Shown here one piece after another: positions 1 through 8,000 of a stretch of 64,000 nt of DNA (positions within the stretch are counted from its first letter, which is position 1; every line of letters starts with the position of its first letter). The notes beneath the pieces were generated by a model that had not been told where the DNA came from, searched no databases, and saw only the letters and a program-made list of their open reading frames with translations. This stretch comes from Krasilnikovia cinnamomea (lineage in GTDB: Bacteria; Actinomycetota; Actinomycetes; Mycobacteriales; Micromonosporaceae). The DNA is taken from positions 62,001 through 126,000 of the forward strand of contig NZ_SHKY01000001.1 of the NCBI RefSeq assembly GCF_004217545.1, in the 5' to 3' direction. Both the position numbers and the translations under genes were made by a program.

Positions 1-40
1 GGTGCCGCGCCTGGAGACAGCCTGCCTGAGCGCTCAAGTG

Positions 41-364
41 TTACGAGACCGCCATCTCGCCCAGTTCGGACCAGTCGTCCTGGTCCAGGGTGGTGTTGAT
101 GATGCGTGGGGTCTCGGCCAGGTGCCGGGGCAGTTCCTGGCGGGCCTGCTGGAAATGTGCGCTGTTGACGTGCGCCGCCCCGGCCTCGCCGTCGCGGAAC
201 GCCTCGACCAGCACGTACTCGGTCGGGTCGGCGATGCTGCGGGACCAGTCGAACCACAGGCAGCCCGGTTCGGCGCGGGTGGCCTCGGTGAACGGCGCCG
301 CGATCGCGGGCCAGCGGTCGGCCTCCTCCGGCTTGATCCGGAACTTCGCCGTAATGAAGATCAT
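41..364 (-). CDS. Antibiotic biosynthesis monooxygenase (ABM) domain protein, putative quinol monooxygenase
   Basis: Small 107-residue protein beginning MIFITAKFRI. It has the single ABM ferredoxin-like fold pattern: a first beta strand (ITAKFRIKPEEADRW), a central CLWFDWSRS strand, then EYVLVEAFRDGEAGAAHVNSAHF, where the helix carrying the conserved His follows the last long strand. Such proteins are cofactor-free monooxygenases or quinol oxidases of about 95-110 residues, acting as dimers in the cytosol. I chose the ATG at 364. An AGGAG lies about 13 nt upstream, which is long, so the start is slightly uncertain. It is divergent from the phosphopantetheinyl transferase at 458. The substrate cannot be told from the sequence. 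Confidence 0.8.
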   Translation of the reverse strand: MIFITAKFRIKPEEADRWPAIAAPFTEATRAEPGCLWFDWSRSIADPTEYVLVEAFRDGEAGAAHVNSAHFQQARQELPRHLAETPRIINTTLDQDDWSELGEMAVS

Positions 365-457
365 GTGGACTGCCCTCTCCTCAGGTGCGGTGGTCCTCAT
401 TCTGCCCGCCGCCCGGGCCGGGCCGAGGCGGTGACGGCGGCGTGGCAGGATCCAGGG

Positions 458-1132
458 GTGCCGCCACCCACCTTCGCCCGGCTGCTGCCGGAAACGGTGG
501 TGGCGGTCGAGTCGTACGGCGACGCCGGCACCGAACCGGTCTTCCCCGGCGAGGAGGACCTGGTGGCGGACGCGGTGGCCGGCCGGCGCCGCGAGTTCGT
601 GACGGCCCGCCGCTGCGCCCGCGAGGCGCTGGCCCGGCTCGGCCACGCCCCCGCCCCGATCCGGCGCGGACCCAAAGGGTCGCCGGTGTGGCCGCCCGGC
701 GTCGCGGGCAGCATCACCCACTGCACCGGGTTCCGCGCCGCCGCGGTCGTCGGAATCGGTGAGCTCGTCAGCGTCGGCATCGACGCCGAACGGGCCGGTC
801 CCCTGCCCGACGGGGTGCAACCGCTGATCACCGTGCCGGGCGAGGAGCGGATGCTCGACCGGCTGGCCGCCGACCACCCGGCCGGGCCGTGGGGCAAGGT
901 GCTGTTCAGCGCCAAGGAGTCGGTGTACAAGGCGTGGTTCCCGCTCACCGGGCGGTGGCTGGGATTCGAGGACGCCCGGCTGAGCATCGACCCGGTCGCG
1001 GGCACGTTCCGCGCCGACCTGCTCGTCTCCGGTACCCGCCGCGACGGCGGGGCGCCGCTGACCGAGCTGCGCGGCCGGTTCCTGGTCGACGAGGGACTGA
1101 TCCTGACCGCCGTGACCGTGGAAGCGGACTGA
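458..1132 (+). CDS. 4'-phosphopantetheinyl transferase (Sfp/EntD type)
   Basis: Moves the 4'-phosphopantetheine arm of CoA onto a serine of acyl, aryl or peptidyl carrier proteins. The 224-residue length fits the Sfp/EntD family. Visible motifs are VGIDAE at about 107-111, giving the Mg2+ ligands D109 and E111, and FSAKESVYK at about 150-158, with the third ligand E154 and the catalytic-region lysines. The N-terminal LLPETVVAVE segment is typical of EntD-like enzymes. I chose GTG 458. GTG 431 in the same frame would add nine residues. The next gene, 40 bp downstream on the same strand, is a MatB-like malonyl-CoA synthetase, so the pair may supply activated carrier proteins and extender units for polyketide or fatty-acid synthesis (inference). 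Confidence 0.88.
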   Translation: MPPPTFARLLPETVVAVESYGDAGTEPVFPGEEDLVADAVAGRRREFVTARRCAREALARLGHAPAPIRRGPKGSPVWPPGVAGSITHCTGFRAAAVVGIGELVSVGIDAERAGPLPDGVQPLITVPGEERMLDRLAADHPAGPWGKVLFSAKESVYKAWFPLTGRWLGFEDARLSIDPVAGTFRADLLVSGTRRDGGAPLTELRGRFLVDEGLILTAVTVEAD

Positions 1133-1172
1133 CCGACGGCCCGGATGTGGCCGCCGACCGAGAGGACATCGG

Positions 1173-2573
1173 ATGGACCTGCTGGCGGGGCTGTCGCGAC
1201 CCGAGATGGACGCCGCCGACGCGGTCCGCGTCGGCGGCGACGCGATGTCCGGCGAGCGGCTGCTGGGGGCCGCCGCGGCCGTCGCCGCGGACGTGCGCGG
1301 CGCCGGGGTCGTCGCCGTGCACGCCACCGCGACCCTGCACACCGTGGTCGCCGTCGCCGGGGCGTTGCTGGGCGGCGCGGCCGTGGTGCCGTTGCCGCCG
1401 GACTCGGGCCCGGCCGAGGCGGGCCACATCCTCGCCGACTCGGGCGCCACGCTGCTGCTGAGCGGTGCCGCCGAACCGCCGCCCACCACCCTGCCCGTCG
1501 TGCCGGTGGACCCCTCGCGCACCGGCACGCCCGGCCCCGACGCCACCGGGGCCGACGACCCGGCGCTGATCATGTACACCAGCGGGACGACCGGCGCCCC
1601 GAAAGGGGTGGTGCTCTCGCACGCCGCGGTCGCGGCCGACCTGGACGCGCTGGCCGACGCGTGGGCCTGGACCCCGGCCGACGTGCTGGTGCACGGGTTG
1701 CCGCTGTTCCACGTGCACGGGCTGGTCCTCGGCGTGCTGGGCGCGCTGCGGACCGGCTGCCGGCTGCACCACACGGGACGGCCCCACCCGCGGGCGTACG
1801 CGGCGGCCGGCGGCACCCTCTACTTCGGCGTACCCACGGTCTGGTCCCGGGTGTGCGCCGACCCGGCCGTGGCCGCCGCGCTGGCCGGTGCCCGCCTGCT
1901 CGTCTCGGGCAGCGCGGCGCTGCCCGTGCCGGTGTTCGAACGCCTCGCCGCGCTGAGCGGGCACCGCCCCGTCGAGCGGTACGGCATGACCGAAACCCTG
2001 ATCACCGTGAGCGGCCGCGCCGACGGCGAGCGCCGCCCCGGCCACGTCGGGCTGCCCCTGGCCGGGGTGGCGACCCGGGTGGTCGACGACGAGGGCCACG
2101 ACCTGCCCCGCGACGGCGCGTCCATCGGTGAGCTGTGGGTGCGCGGGCCGATGCTGTTCGACGGCTACCTGAACCGTCCCGAAGCCACCGCGGCCGCGCG
2201 CACCGCCGACGGCTGGCTGCGCACCGGGGACATCGCCGCGATCGGGCCCGACGGCTGGCACCGCATCGTCGGGCGCCGCTCCACCGACCTCATCAAGAGC
2301 GGCGGCTACCGCGTCGGCGCGGGTGAGGTGGAGGACGCCCTGCTGGCGCACCCGGCCGTCCGGGAGGCCGCGGTGGTCGGCACCCCCCACGACGACCTGG
2401 GCGAACAGATCACCGCGTACGTGGTGGCCGACGGGGTGGGCGGCACCGAGCTGATCGACTTCGTGGCGCGCACCCTGTCGGCGCACAAGCGGCCGCGCGA
2501 GGTCCGGTTCGTCGCCGAACTGCCCCGCAACGCCATGGGTAAGGTACGGAAGTCGCTGCTCGGCCGAGGATGA
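1173..2573 (+). CDS. matB: Malonyl-CoA synthetase-like acyl-CoA ligase
   Basis: ATP-dependent ligase of the ANL superfamily, 466 residues. The P-loop core motif [12 protein letters not shown] is at 134-145, RYGMTET at about 269-275, the TGD motif of the hinge region follows (LRTGDIA), and the C-terminal domain ends with [10 protein letters not shown], whose K457 is the catalytic lysine. The body matches what I remember of Streptomyces Mat[33 protein letters not shown] and [10 protein letters not shown]. MatB makes malonyl- or methylmalonyl-CoA from the free diacid. A ribosome site (AGAGGA) lies about 7 nt before ATG 1173. Substrate assignment is by family resemblance. A different short-chain acid is possible. 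Confidence 0.82.
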   Translation: MDLLAGLSRPEMDAADAVRVGGDAMSGERLLGAAAAVAADVRGAGVVAVHATATLHTVVAVAGALLGGAAVVPLPPDSGPAEAGHILADSGATLLLSGAAEPPPTTLPVVPVDPSRTGTPGPDATGADDPALIMYTSGTTGAPKGVVLSHAAVAADLDALADAWAWTPADVLVHGLPLFHVHGLVLGVLGALRTGCRLHHTGRPHPRAYAAAGGTLYFGVPTVWSRVCADPAVAAALAGARLLVSGSAALPVPVFERLAALSGHRPVERYGMTETLITVSGRADGERRPGHVGLPLAGVATRVVDDEGHDLPRDGASIGELWVRGPMLFDGYLNRPEATAAARTADGWLRTGDIAAIGPDGWHRIVGRRSTDLIKSGGYRVGAGEVEDALLAHPAVREAAVVGTPHDDLGEQITAYVVADGVGGTELIDFVARTLSAHKRPREVRFVAELPRNAMGKVRKSLLGRG

Positions 2574-2583
2574 GGGGATCGGC

Positions 2584-3078
2584 GTGGCGAAGCCGACCGG
2601 CCGCACCGTCATCGCGTCCAACCGCCGGGCGCGCCACGACTACGAGGTGCTCAAGACGTACGAGGCGGGGCTGGTGCTGGCGGGCACGGAGGTGAAGTCG
2701 CTGCGCGCCGGGTACGCCTCGCTGGCGGACGCGTTCGCCGGTGAGCACGAGGGCGAGCTGATGCTCTACCAGCTGCACATCGCCGAGTACGGCTTCGGCT
2801 CCTGGACCAACCACGCTCCCCGGCGTACCCGCAAGCTGCTGCTGCACCGCGTCGAGATCGACCGCATCCGGCAGCGGCTGCGCGACGGCAGCGGGCTCAC
2901 GCTGATCCCGCTGTCGTTGTACTTCGCGGGAGGTTGGGCCAAGGTGGAACTGGCGCTGGCCCGCGGCCTGCGGTCGTACGACAAGCGGCAGGTGATCGCC
3001 AAGCGCGACGCCGACAAGGAGATCGCCCGGGCGATGGGCCGCCACCTCAAGGGCCGCTCCCCCGCCCGCCCCCGGTGA
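2584..3078 (+). CDS. smpB: SsrA-binding protein SmpB
   Basis: 164 residues starting at GTG 2584, with GAGGGG about 8 nt upstream. The OB-fold core shows [28 protein letters not shown] and [14 protein letters not shown], followed by [11 protein letters not shown] and the basic tail after [10 protein letters not shown]. SmpB binds tmRNA (SsrA) and takes it to stalled ribosomes for trans-translation. Two things are odd. First, no ftsE/ftsX lies upstream and no ssrA fits in the 138-bp gap downstream, although that is the usual actinobacterial context. Second, a few positions differ from common versions (EYGFGSW, FAGGW). It may be the only copy, relocated, or a paralogue. It starts 10 bp after matB and is probably co-transcribed. 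Confidence 0.93.
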   Translation: MAKPTGRTVIASNRRARHDYEVLKTYEAGLVLAGTEVKSLRAGYASLADAFAGEHEGELMLYQLHIAEYGFGSWTNHAPRRTRKLLLHRVEIDRIRQRLRDGSGLTLIPLSLYFAGGWAKVELALARGLRSYDKRQVIAKRDADKEIARAMGRHLKGRSPARPR

Positions 3079-3089
3079 GTGAACCCTGA

Positions 3090-3105
3090 GTGACGGCCAC
3101 GTCAC
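3090..3105. promoter_or_regulatory. Inverted repeat GTGACG-N4-CGTCAC downstream of smpB
   Basis: Six-base arms GTGACG and CGTCAC separated by GCCA, 12 bp after the smpB stop and 112 bp before the pseudokinase start. It could be a small terminator or a regulator site for the kinase-like gene. The sequence does not decide between these. Confidence 0.35.
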
Positions 3106-3216
3106 CGAAACGGTGGATGTGGCGCAGTCCTTACGACGGTTAGGTTCCGAAGCAGATCCACCACCGCGCGACCGCCACGGCCCCGGCCAGGGGCGGGCGC
3201 AACCGGAAGGGGACCG

Positions 3217-4281
3217 ATGCCGCAGCCGCAGGCACTGCTCGACGGGCGCTACCGGATCGTCCGGGCACTGGGCACGGAGGACACGGGCCCGGTCTGGCTG
3301 GCCCGCGACGAGATGCTCGAACGCGACGTCGCGATCAAGGAGCTGACGCTGCCGGACGGTGACGCCGGGCCGCGCCTGCGGGCCCTGCGCGAAGCCCGCA
3401 GCGCGGCCCGGTTCAGCCACCCGAACATCATCCAGATCTACGACGTGGGATCCGGCGACGACCAGCCGTGGATCATCTCGGAGTACGTCCGTTCCCGTCC
3501 CCTGCCGCAGGTCGTCGCGGAGACCGGGGCGCTTCCGGTCGCGCAGGTGGCCGCCATCGGCCTGGCGGTGCTCTCCGCCATGGACGCCGCGGACCGGGCC
3601 GGGGTGCGGCACCGCGACGTCTCCCCGGGCACCGTGCTACTGGCCGACGACGGCCGGGTCATGCTGACCGGATTCGGTCCGGCCACCATGGACGACGCGC
3701 TGCCCGAACCCGGCGCGTCCACCCCGGAGGCGGACCGGTGGTCGCTGGGCGCCGTCCTGTACGCGGCCGTCGAGGGGCGCGAGCCGTTCGTCCGCCCTGC
3801 GGGGCGGCACCGCCTGCCGGCGGGGCGGCCGGGGCCGATCAGGCTGGCCGGGCCGCTCCGCCCGGTGATCACCGGGCTGCTGCGGCCCGACCCGCGGGCG
3901 CGGATGAGCATCGCGGAGGCGGAACGGCGGCTGCGCCGCCTCGCCGACGTGCGGACCACCGTGCACCTGCGGCACGTGCCGCGACGGCTCGACGATCCGC
4001 CGCCCGCCGTGGGTCGCGGCGCGCCGACGAACCGCGCGGCGGGCCGCGCCGAGCGGCGTCGGCGCTGGTGCGTCGCCGGACCGCGTCTGCGCTTGGTCTC
4101 CGCGCGGCGCGGCGGCTGCGTGGCGCGCGCCCGCACCGCCTCGGCGCCGGTGCGGGGTGCGGCCGCCGCCCACGGGCCACCGGGGCTGACCGGTCGGCTG
4201 CGGCTGGCGCTGGCCGTCAGCGCGGCCGTGGTCGCACCGGTGGTCGCGGTGATCGAATCGGCGTTGCGGTCCGCGACCTGA
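3217..4281 (+). CDS. Degenerate Ser/Thr protein kinase (probable pseudokinase), membrane-anchored
   Basis: 354 residues. The N-terminal ~240 residues follow the Hanks kinase fold: a YRIVRALG start with a poor glycine loop, VAIKEL with K41, a REARSAARFSHPNII helix with E59, and HRDVS at 132-136. The catalytic loop is altered, because HRDxKPxN reads HRDVSPGTV, so the Lys and Asn are lost. The Mg-binding DFG reads GFG (G152). No APE segment follows. These losses argue against normal catalysis. A basic linker leads to one C-terminal membrane helix (about 328-345), so the kinase fold faces the cytosol. The start has GGAAGGGG upstream. The most likely role is as a binding or scaffold protein. Its partner is unknown. 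Confidence 0.8.
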   Translation: MPQPQALLDGRYRIVRALGTEDTGPVWLARDEMLERDVAIKELTLPDGDAGPRLRALREARSAARFSHPNIIQIYDVGSGDDQPWIISEYVRSRPLPQVVAETGALPVAQVAAIGLAVLSAMDAADRAGVRHRDVSPGTVLLADDGRVMLTGFGPATMDDALPEPGASTPEADRWSLGAVLYAAVEGREPFVRPAGRHRLPAGRPGPIRLAGPLRPVITGLLRPDPRARMSIAEAERRLRRLADVRTTVHLRHVPRRLDDPPPAVGRGAPTNRAAGRAERRRRWCVAGPRLRLVSARRGGCVARARTASAPVRGAAAAHGPPGLTGRLRLALAVSAAVVAPVVAVIESALRSAT

Positions 4282-4335
4282 CCGGCGACGCGACGGGCCC
4301 GGGTGGCTGAACCACGCACGGTGCGGTCACCACCG

Positions 4336-4341
4336 TAGGCT
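4336..4341 (+). promoter_or_regulatory. Candidate -10 element (TAGGCT) of a leaderless yciO mRNA
   Basis: TAGGCT matches the actinobacterial TAnnnT -10 pattern and ends 6 nt before the ATG at 4348, so transcription would start at or next to the start codon. No ribosome site is visible before the ATG. Confidence 0.5.
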
Positions 4342-4347
4342 CGGGCT

Positions 4348-4968
4348 ATGGCGAAGTACTTCGACGTGCACCCGGACAACCCCCAGCCCCGGGCGATCAA
4401 CCAGGTGGTCGGGATCGTCCGCAACGGCGGGGTCATCGCGTACCCGACGGACTCCTGCTTCGCCCTCGGCACCCACCTCGGCGACAAGAACGGCCTCGAC
4501 CGGTTGCGCGAGATCCGCCGGCTCGGCCCCGACCACCACTTCACGCTGGTGTGCCGCGACTTCGCGCAGCTGGGCCAGTTCGTACAGATCAACAACAACA
4601 TCTTCCGTACGCTCAAAGCGGTCACGCCGGGCAACTACACGTTCATCCTTCCGGCCACCCGCGAGGTCCCCCGGCGGCTGCTGCACCCGCGCAAGAAGAC
4701 CGTCGGCGTCCGCATCCCCGACCACACGGTCGCCCAGGCGCTGCTGGCCGAGCTGGGCGAGCCGCTGCTGTCCACGACCCTGCTGATGCCCGGCGACGAG
4801 GAACCGATGACCCAGGGCTGGGAGATCAAGGAACGCCTCGACCACGCCGTCGACGCGGTCATCGACTCCGGTGAGTGCGGCACCATTCCCACCACGGTGG
4901 TGGACCTGTCCACGGGCGAGGCCGAGATCGTCCGGGTGGGCGGCGGCGACCCGACCCTGTTCGAATAG
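4348..4968 (+). CDS. yciO: YciO family Sua5/YrdC-domain protein
   Basis: 206 residues, the length of E. coli YciO, and it resembles that protein along its whole length as I recall it: HPDNPQPRAINQ, GGVIAYPTDS, DKNGLDRL, FTLVCRD, TPGNYTFILPATREVPRRLL, LGEPLLST, IPTTVVDLS. The fold is that of TsaC/Sua5, which make threonylcarbamoyl-AMP for t6A37 of tRNA. YciO proteins are paralogues with weak or unclear activity in that reaction. The start ATG 4348 is preceded by a well-placed TAnnnT element and no ribosome site. It is not obviously linked to its neighbours. Confidence 0.9.
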   Translation: MAKYFDVHPDNPQPRAINQVVGIVRNGGVIAYPTDSCFALGTHLGDKNGLDRLREIRRLGPDHHFTLVCRDFAQLGQFVQINNNIFRTLKAVTPGNYTFILPATREVPRRLLHPRKKTVGVRIPDHTVAQALLAELGEPLLSTTLLMPGDEEPMTQGWEIKERLDHAVDAVIDSGECGTIPTTVVDLSTGEAEIVRVGGGDPTLFE

Positions 4969-5010
4969 CCGCTGTCGCTTCCGCCCGGCCGATCAGAGCC
5001 GGGTGATCGG

Positions 5011-5045
5011 TTCCAACCACCTGGAAGGTGTACAAAACGTAGCAT
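5011..5045 (+). promoter_or_regulatory. Promoter and inverted repeats ahead of the WD40 protein gene
   Basis: TTCCA-N6-TGGAA (5011-5026) overlaps a second small palindrome, CACCT-GGA-AGGTG (5018-5030). A TAnnnT element, TAGCAT, sits at 5040-5045, 6 nt before the GTG start at 5052. The layout suggests a leaderless mRNA with an operator just upstream of the -10. The local sequence is A+T richer than its surroundings. No experimental support is available. Confidence 0.45.
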
Positions 5046-5051
5046 TTTCCC

Positions 5052-8000
5052 GTGACCGCATCGCAAGGCACGTCGTCCGGTGAGCCTCGCCCCCCGGCGC
5101 GCGACGGTGCGGTCCGGCTGCTGCTGACGACCGGTACGGCCGCGCGGCAGAGCGGCGACGACCCCCTCGCCACGCTTCTCACCACGTCCTTCGGCTTCCA
5201 GAAGCGGCCGAACCTCGACCTCGGCGACAGCGCCGAGGAGATCCAGGCGGCGCTGCGGGACCTGACCGGTGAGGACCTGGTCGTCGCCGTGCGGGCGCAC
5301 GGCTCGATCGTCGAGGACGAGCTGTTCCTGCGACCCGACACCGACGACGACCCGGAGCAGCCCGGGGTGCCCGCGGGACAGCTCGTGCGGTGGCTCGCGG
5401 CGGCACCGCCACGCCGGATCGCCATGCTGCTCGAGATGCGCGGCGACCCGGACACCGCCGTGGCGGCGCGACGGGCGATACCCGCATGGCTGCGCGGCGC
5501 CGACAACCGTGACGGCACGGTCCTGGAGATCGTCCTCACCACGACCGCGCCCAGTGACGGTGGCGGCCCGGACGAGTTCGCGGCCCGGTTCGCGCGCGCC
5601 GCCGACCTGCCCGCCAGCGGCGGCCCCGCCCAGCCGGCACTGACCCTGGCCGGCATCGTCCGTACGCTCGCCGCCGACCTGCCCCTGCCCCCCGCCGCGC
5701 CGCTGACGGTCACCTACCACCGCCTCGGTCCCACCGACGCCGTGGGCCTGACCCTGCCGAATCCCCGGCACCTGCCGGGCAGCGCCGGTCAGCCGGTGGC
5801 CGGCGACCCCGCCGACCGGACCGAGCCGGTACGGCTCACCGGCCGCGCCACGGCTCTGGCCGCCGTCGCCGACTGGCTGGCCGCCGGCCGGGGCGCCCCG
5901 GCCGTGCAGGTGGTCACGGGCGGCGCCGGCTCCGGCAAGTCGGCGGTGCTGGGGATGCTGACCGATCCCGACCGCGCCTCCTCCGGCATGGCCCGCCCCG
6001 ACGTGACATTGGACGCCAAGGGCCGCACCGAGGACGAGATTTTGGCCCGGATCAGCGACGCGGCGGGCGCCGCAACCGGCACCGTGGACGCGCTGCTGGC
6101 GCACCTGGCCACCCGCGCGCGGCCACTGACCATCCTGGTGGACGGGGTGGACGAGGCGGTGGATCCGCCCGAGCTGGTCCGCGCCGTGCTGCTCCCCCTG
6201 GCCGTGTACGGCGGCGGCGCCGTCCGGATGCTGCTGGGCGCGCGGCGTGAACTGCTGCCGGTGCTGGGCGACGACGCGGCGGTCATCGACCTCGACGCCG
6301 ACCCGTACGCCGACCGGGAGACGGTCCGCGCCCTCGTCCGCGAACAGCTGGCGCGATCGGGCGGGCCGCTGGCGGCGGCCGAGCCCGACGTGCGCGCCCG
6401 CGCCGCCGAGGCGATCGTCGAGGCGACCGGGCCGTCGTTCCTCACCGCCCTGATCGTCGCCGCCACCGCGAGCACCGCCGCCGCGAACAGCGCCACCACC
6501 CCCGCCGTCGACGATCCGCGGTGGCGGGCCGGGCTGCCCGGCGACCTGGCCGCCGCCGTCTCCGCCGACCTGGCCGCGCGGATCGGCGAGGAGGCCGACC
6601 GGGCCCGCGCGCTGCTGCTGCCGCTGGCCTACGCCCAGGGCGCCGGACTGCCGTGGGAGGACACCTGGCCGGCGCTGGCGACGGCCCTGCACCCGGGCGC
6701 CCGGTACGGCCACGACGACCTGCGCTGGCTGTGCCACACCGCCGGCGGTTACCTGGTCGAGGACCTCAGCGGTGACCAGTCGGTGTACCGGCTGCGCCAC
6801 GCCGCCCTCGCCACCGTCCTGCGCGCGGGCCGCGACGAGACCGCCGACCAGCAGGCGATCACCACCGCGCTGTACGCCCGCGTGCCCGGCACGGCCGACG
6901 GCCGACCCGACTGGGCGCTCGCGCAGCCGTACGTCCGCGCCCACCTCATCACCCACGCCGCGGCCGTGCCGGACGTGGACGGCCTGCTGACGGACGCGGG
7001 CTTCCTGATGGTCGCGGCACACCCGGCCGTCGTGGCCGCGCTGCCGGCGGCCCGCAGCGAACCCGCTCGGGCGGCAGCCGACGTGTACCGCCGCGCCGAG
7101 GAACGGCTGCGCACCGCACCCGCCGGGACGCACGCCGCCTACCTGGAACTGGCCGCCCGGTCCGGCGGGGCGACAGCGCTGGCCGACGCCGTGGCGGCCA
7201 GCGGCGTCCCGCGTCCATGGTCGACGCGGTGGGTGTCCTGGCAGGTGGCCGTCCTGCACCGGCCGCTGACCGGGCACACCGGCGCCGTCCTGTGCGTCGC
7301 GGTCGGCCAGCGCGACGGCGTGGACGTGGCCGTCACCGGAGCGGACGATCGCGAGTTGCGGGTGTGGGACCTGACCAGCGGTGAGCCGATCGGTCCGCCG
7401 CTGCGCGGGCACACCGCCGGGGTCACCGCCGTCGCGGTCGGCCGGATCGACGACCGTACGGTCGTCGTCTCCGGCAGCGACGACCGTACGGTCCGGCTCT
7501 GGGACCTCGGCACCGGCGCGCCGATCGGCGAGCCGCTCACCGGGCACACGGGCGGCGTCCATGCGCTGGCCCTCGGCACCTGGGCCCGGCGTACATGGCT
7601 GGTTTCGGTGGGGCACGACGGCACGGTGCGGCGGTGGGACCCGCGTACCGGCCGCCCCGACGGGCCGCCGATGACCGGGCACACCGGGCCGGTCACCGCG
7701 CTGGCGCTGGGCGAACTCGACGGGTCGCCGATCGCCGTCACCGGGGGGCACGACACCACCGTCCGGGTGTGGGACCTGGCCGCCGGGACCGCGCTGGGCA
7801 AGCCGATCAGCGGACACACCGCGCCGGTCACCGCGATCGCGTTCGAGACCCGCGACGGGGTGCCCACCGCCGTCTCGGCCAGCCTCGACCACACCATCCG
7901 GCGGTGGAACGTCGGCACCCACAGCCCCGTCGGCACCCCCCTGGAGGGCCACGCCGAGGCCGTCACCGGGGTCGCCCTGGCCGAACTGGACGGCTACCCG

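Noticed and set aside
2-457. Upstream extension of the phosphopantetheinyl transferase frame
   Set aside because: The frame is open to the window edge, but the extra residues overlap the opposite-strand ABM gene and do not match the family.
3079-3216. Possible tmRNA (ssrA) gene after smpB
   Set aside because: The gap is only 138 bp, too short for a ~370-nt tmRNA, and no acceptor-stem or tag sequence is seen.
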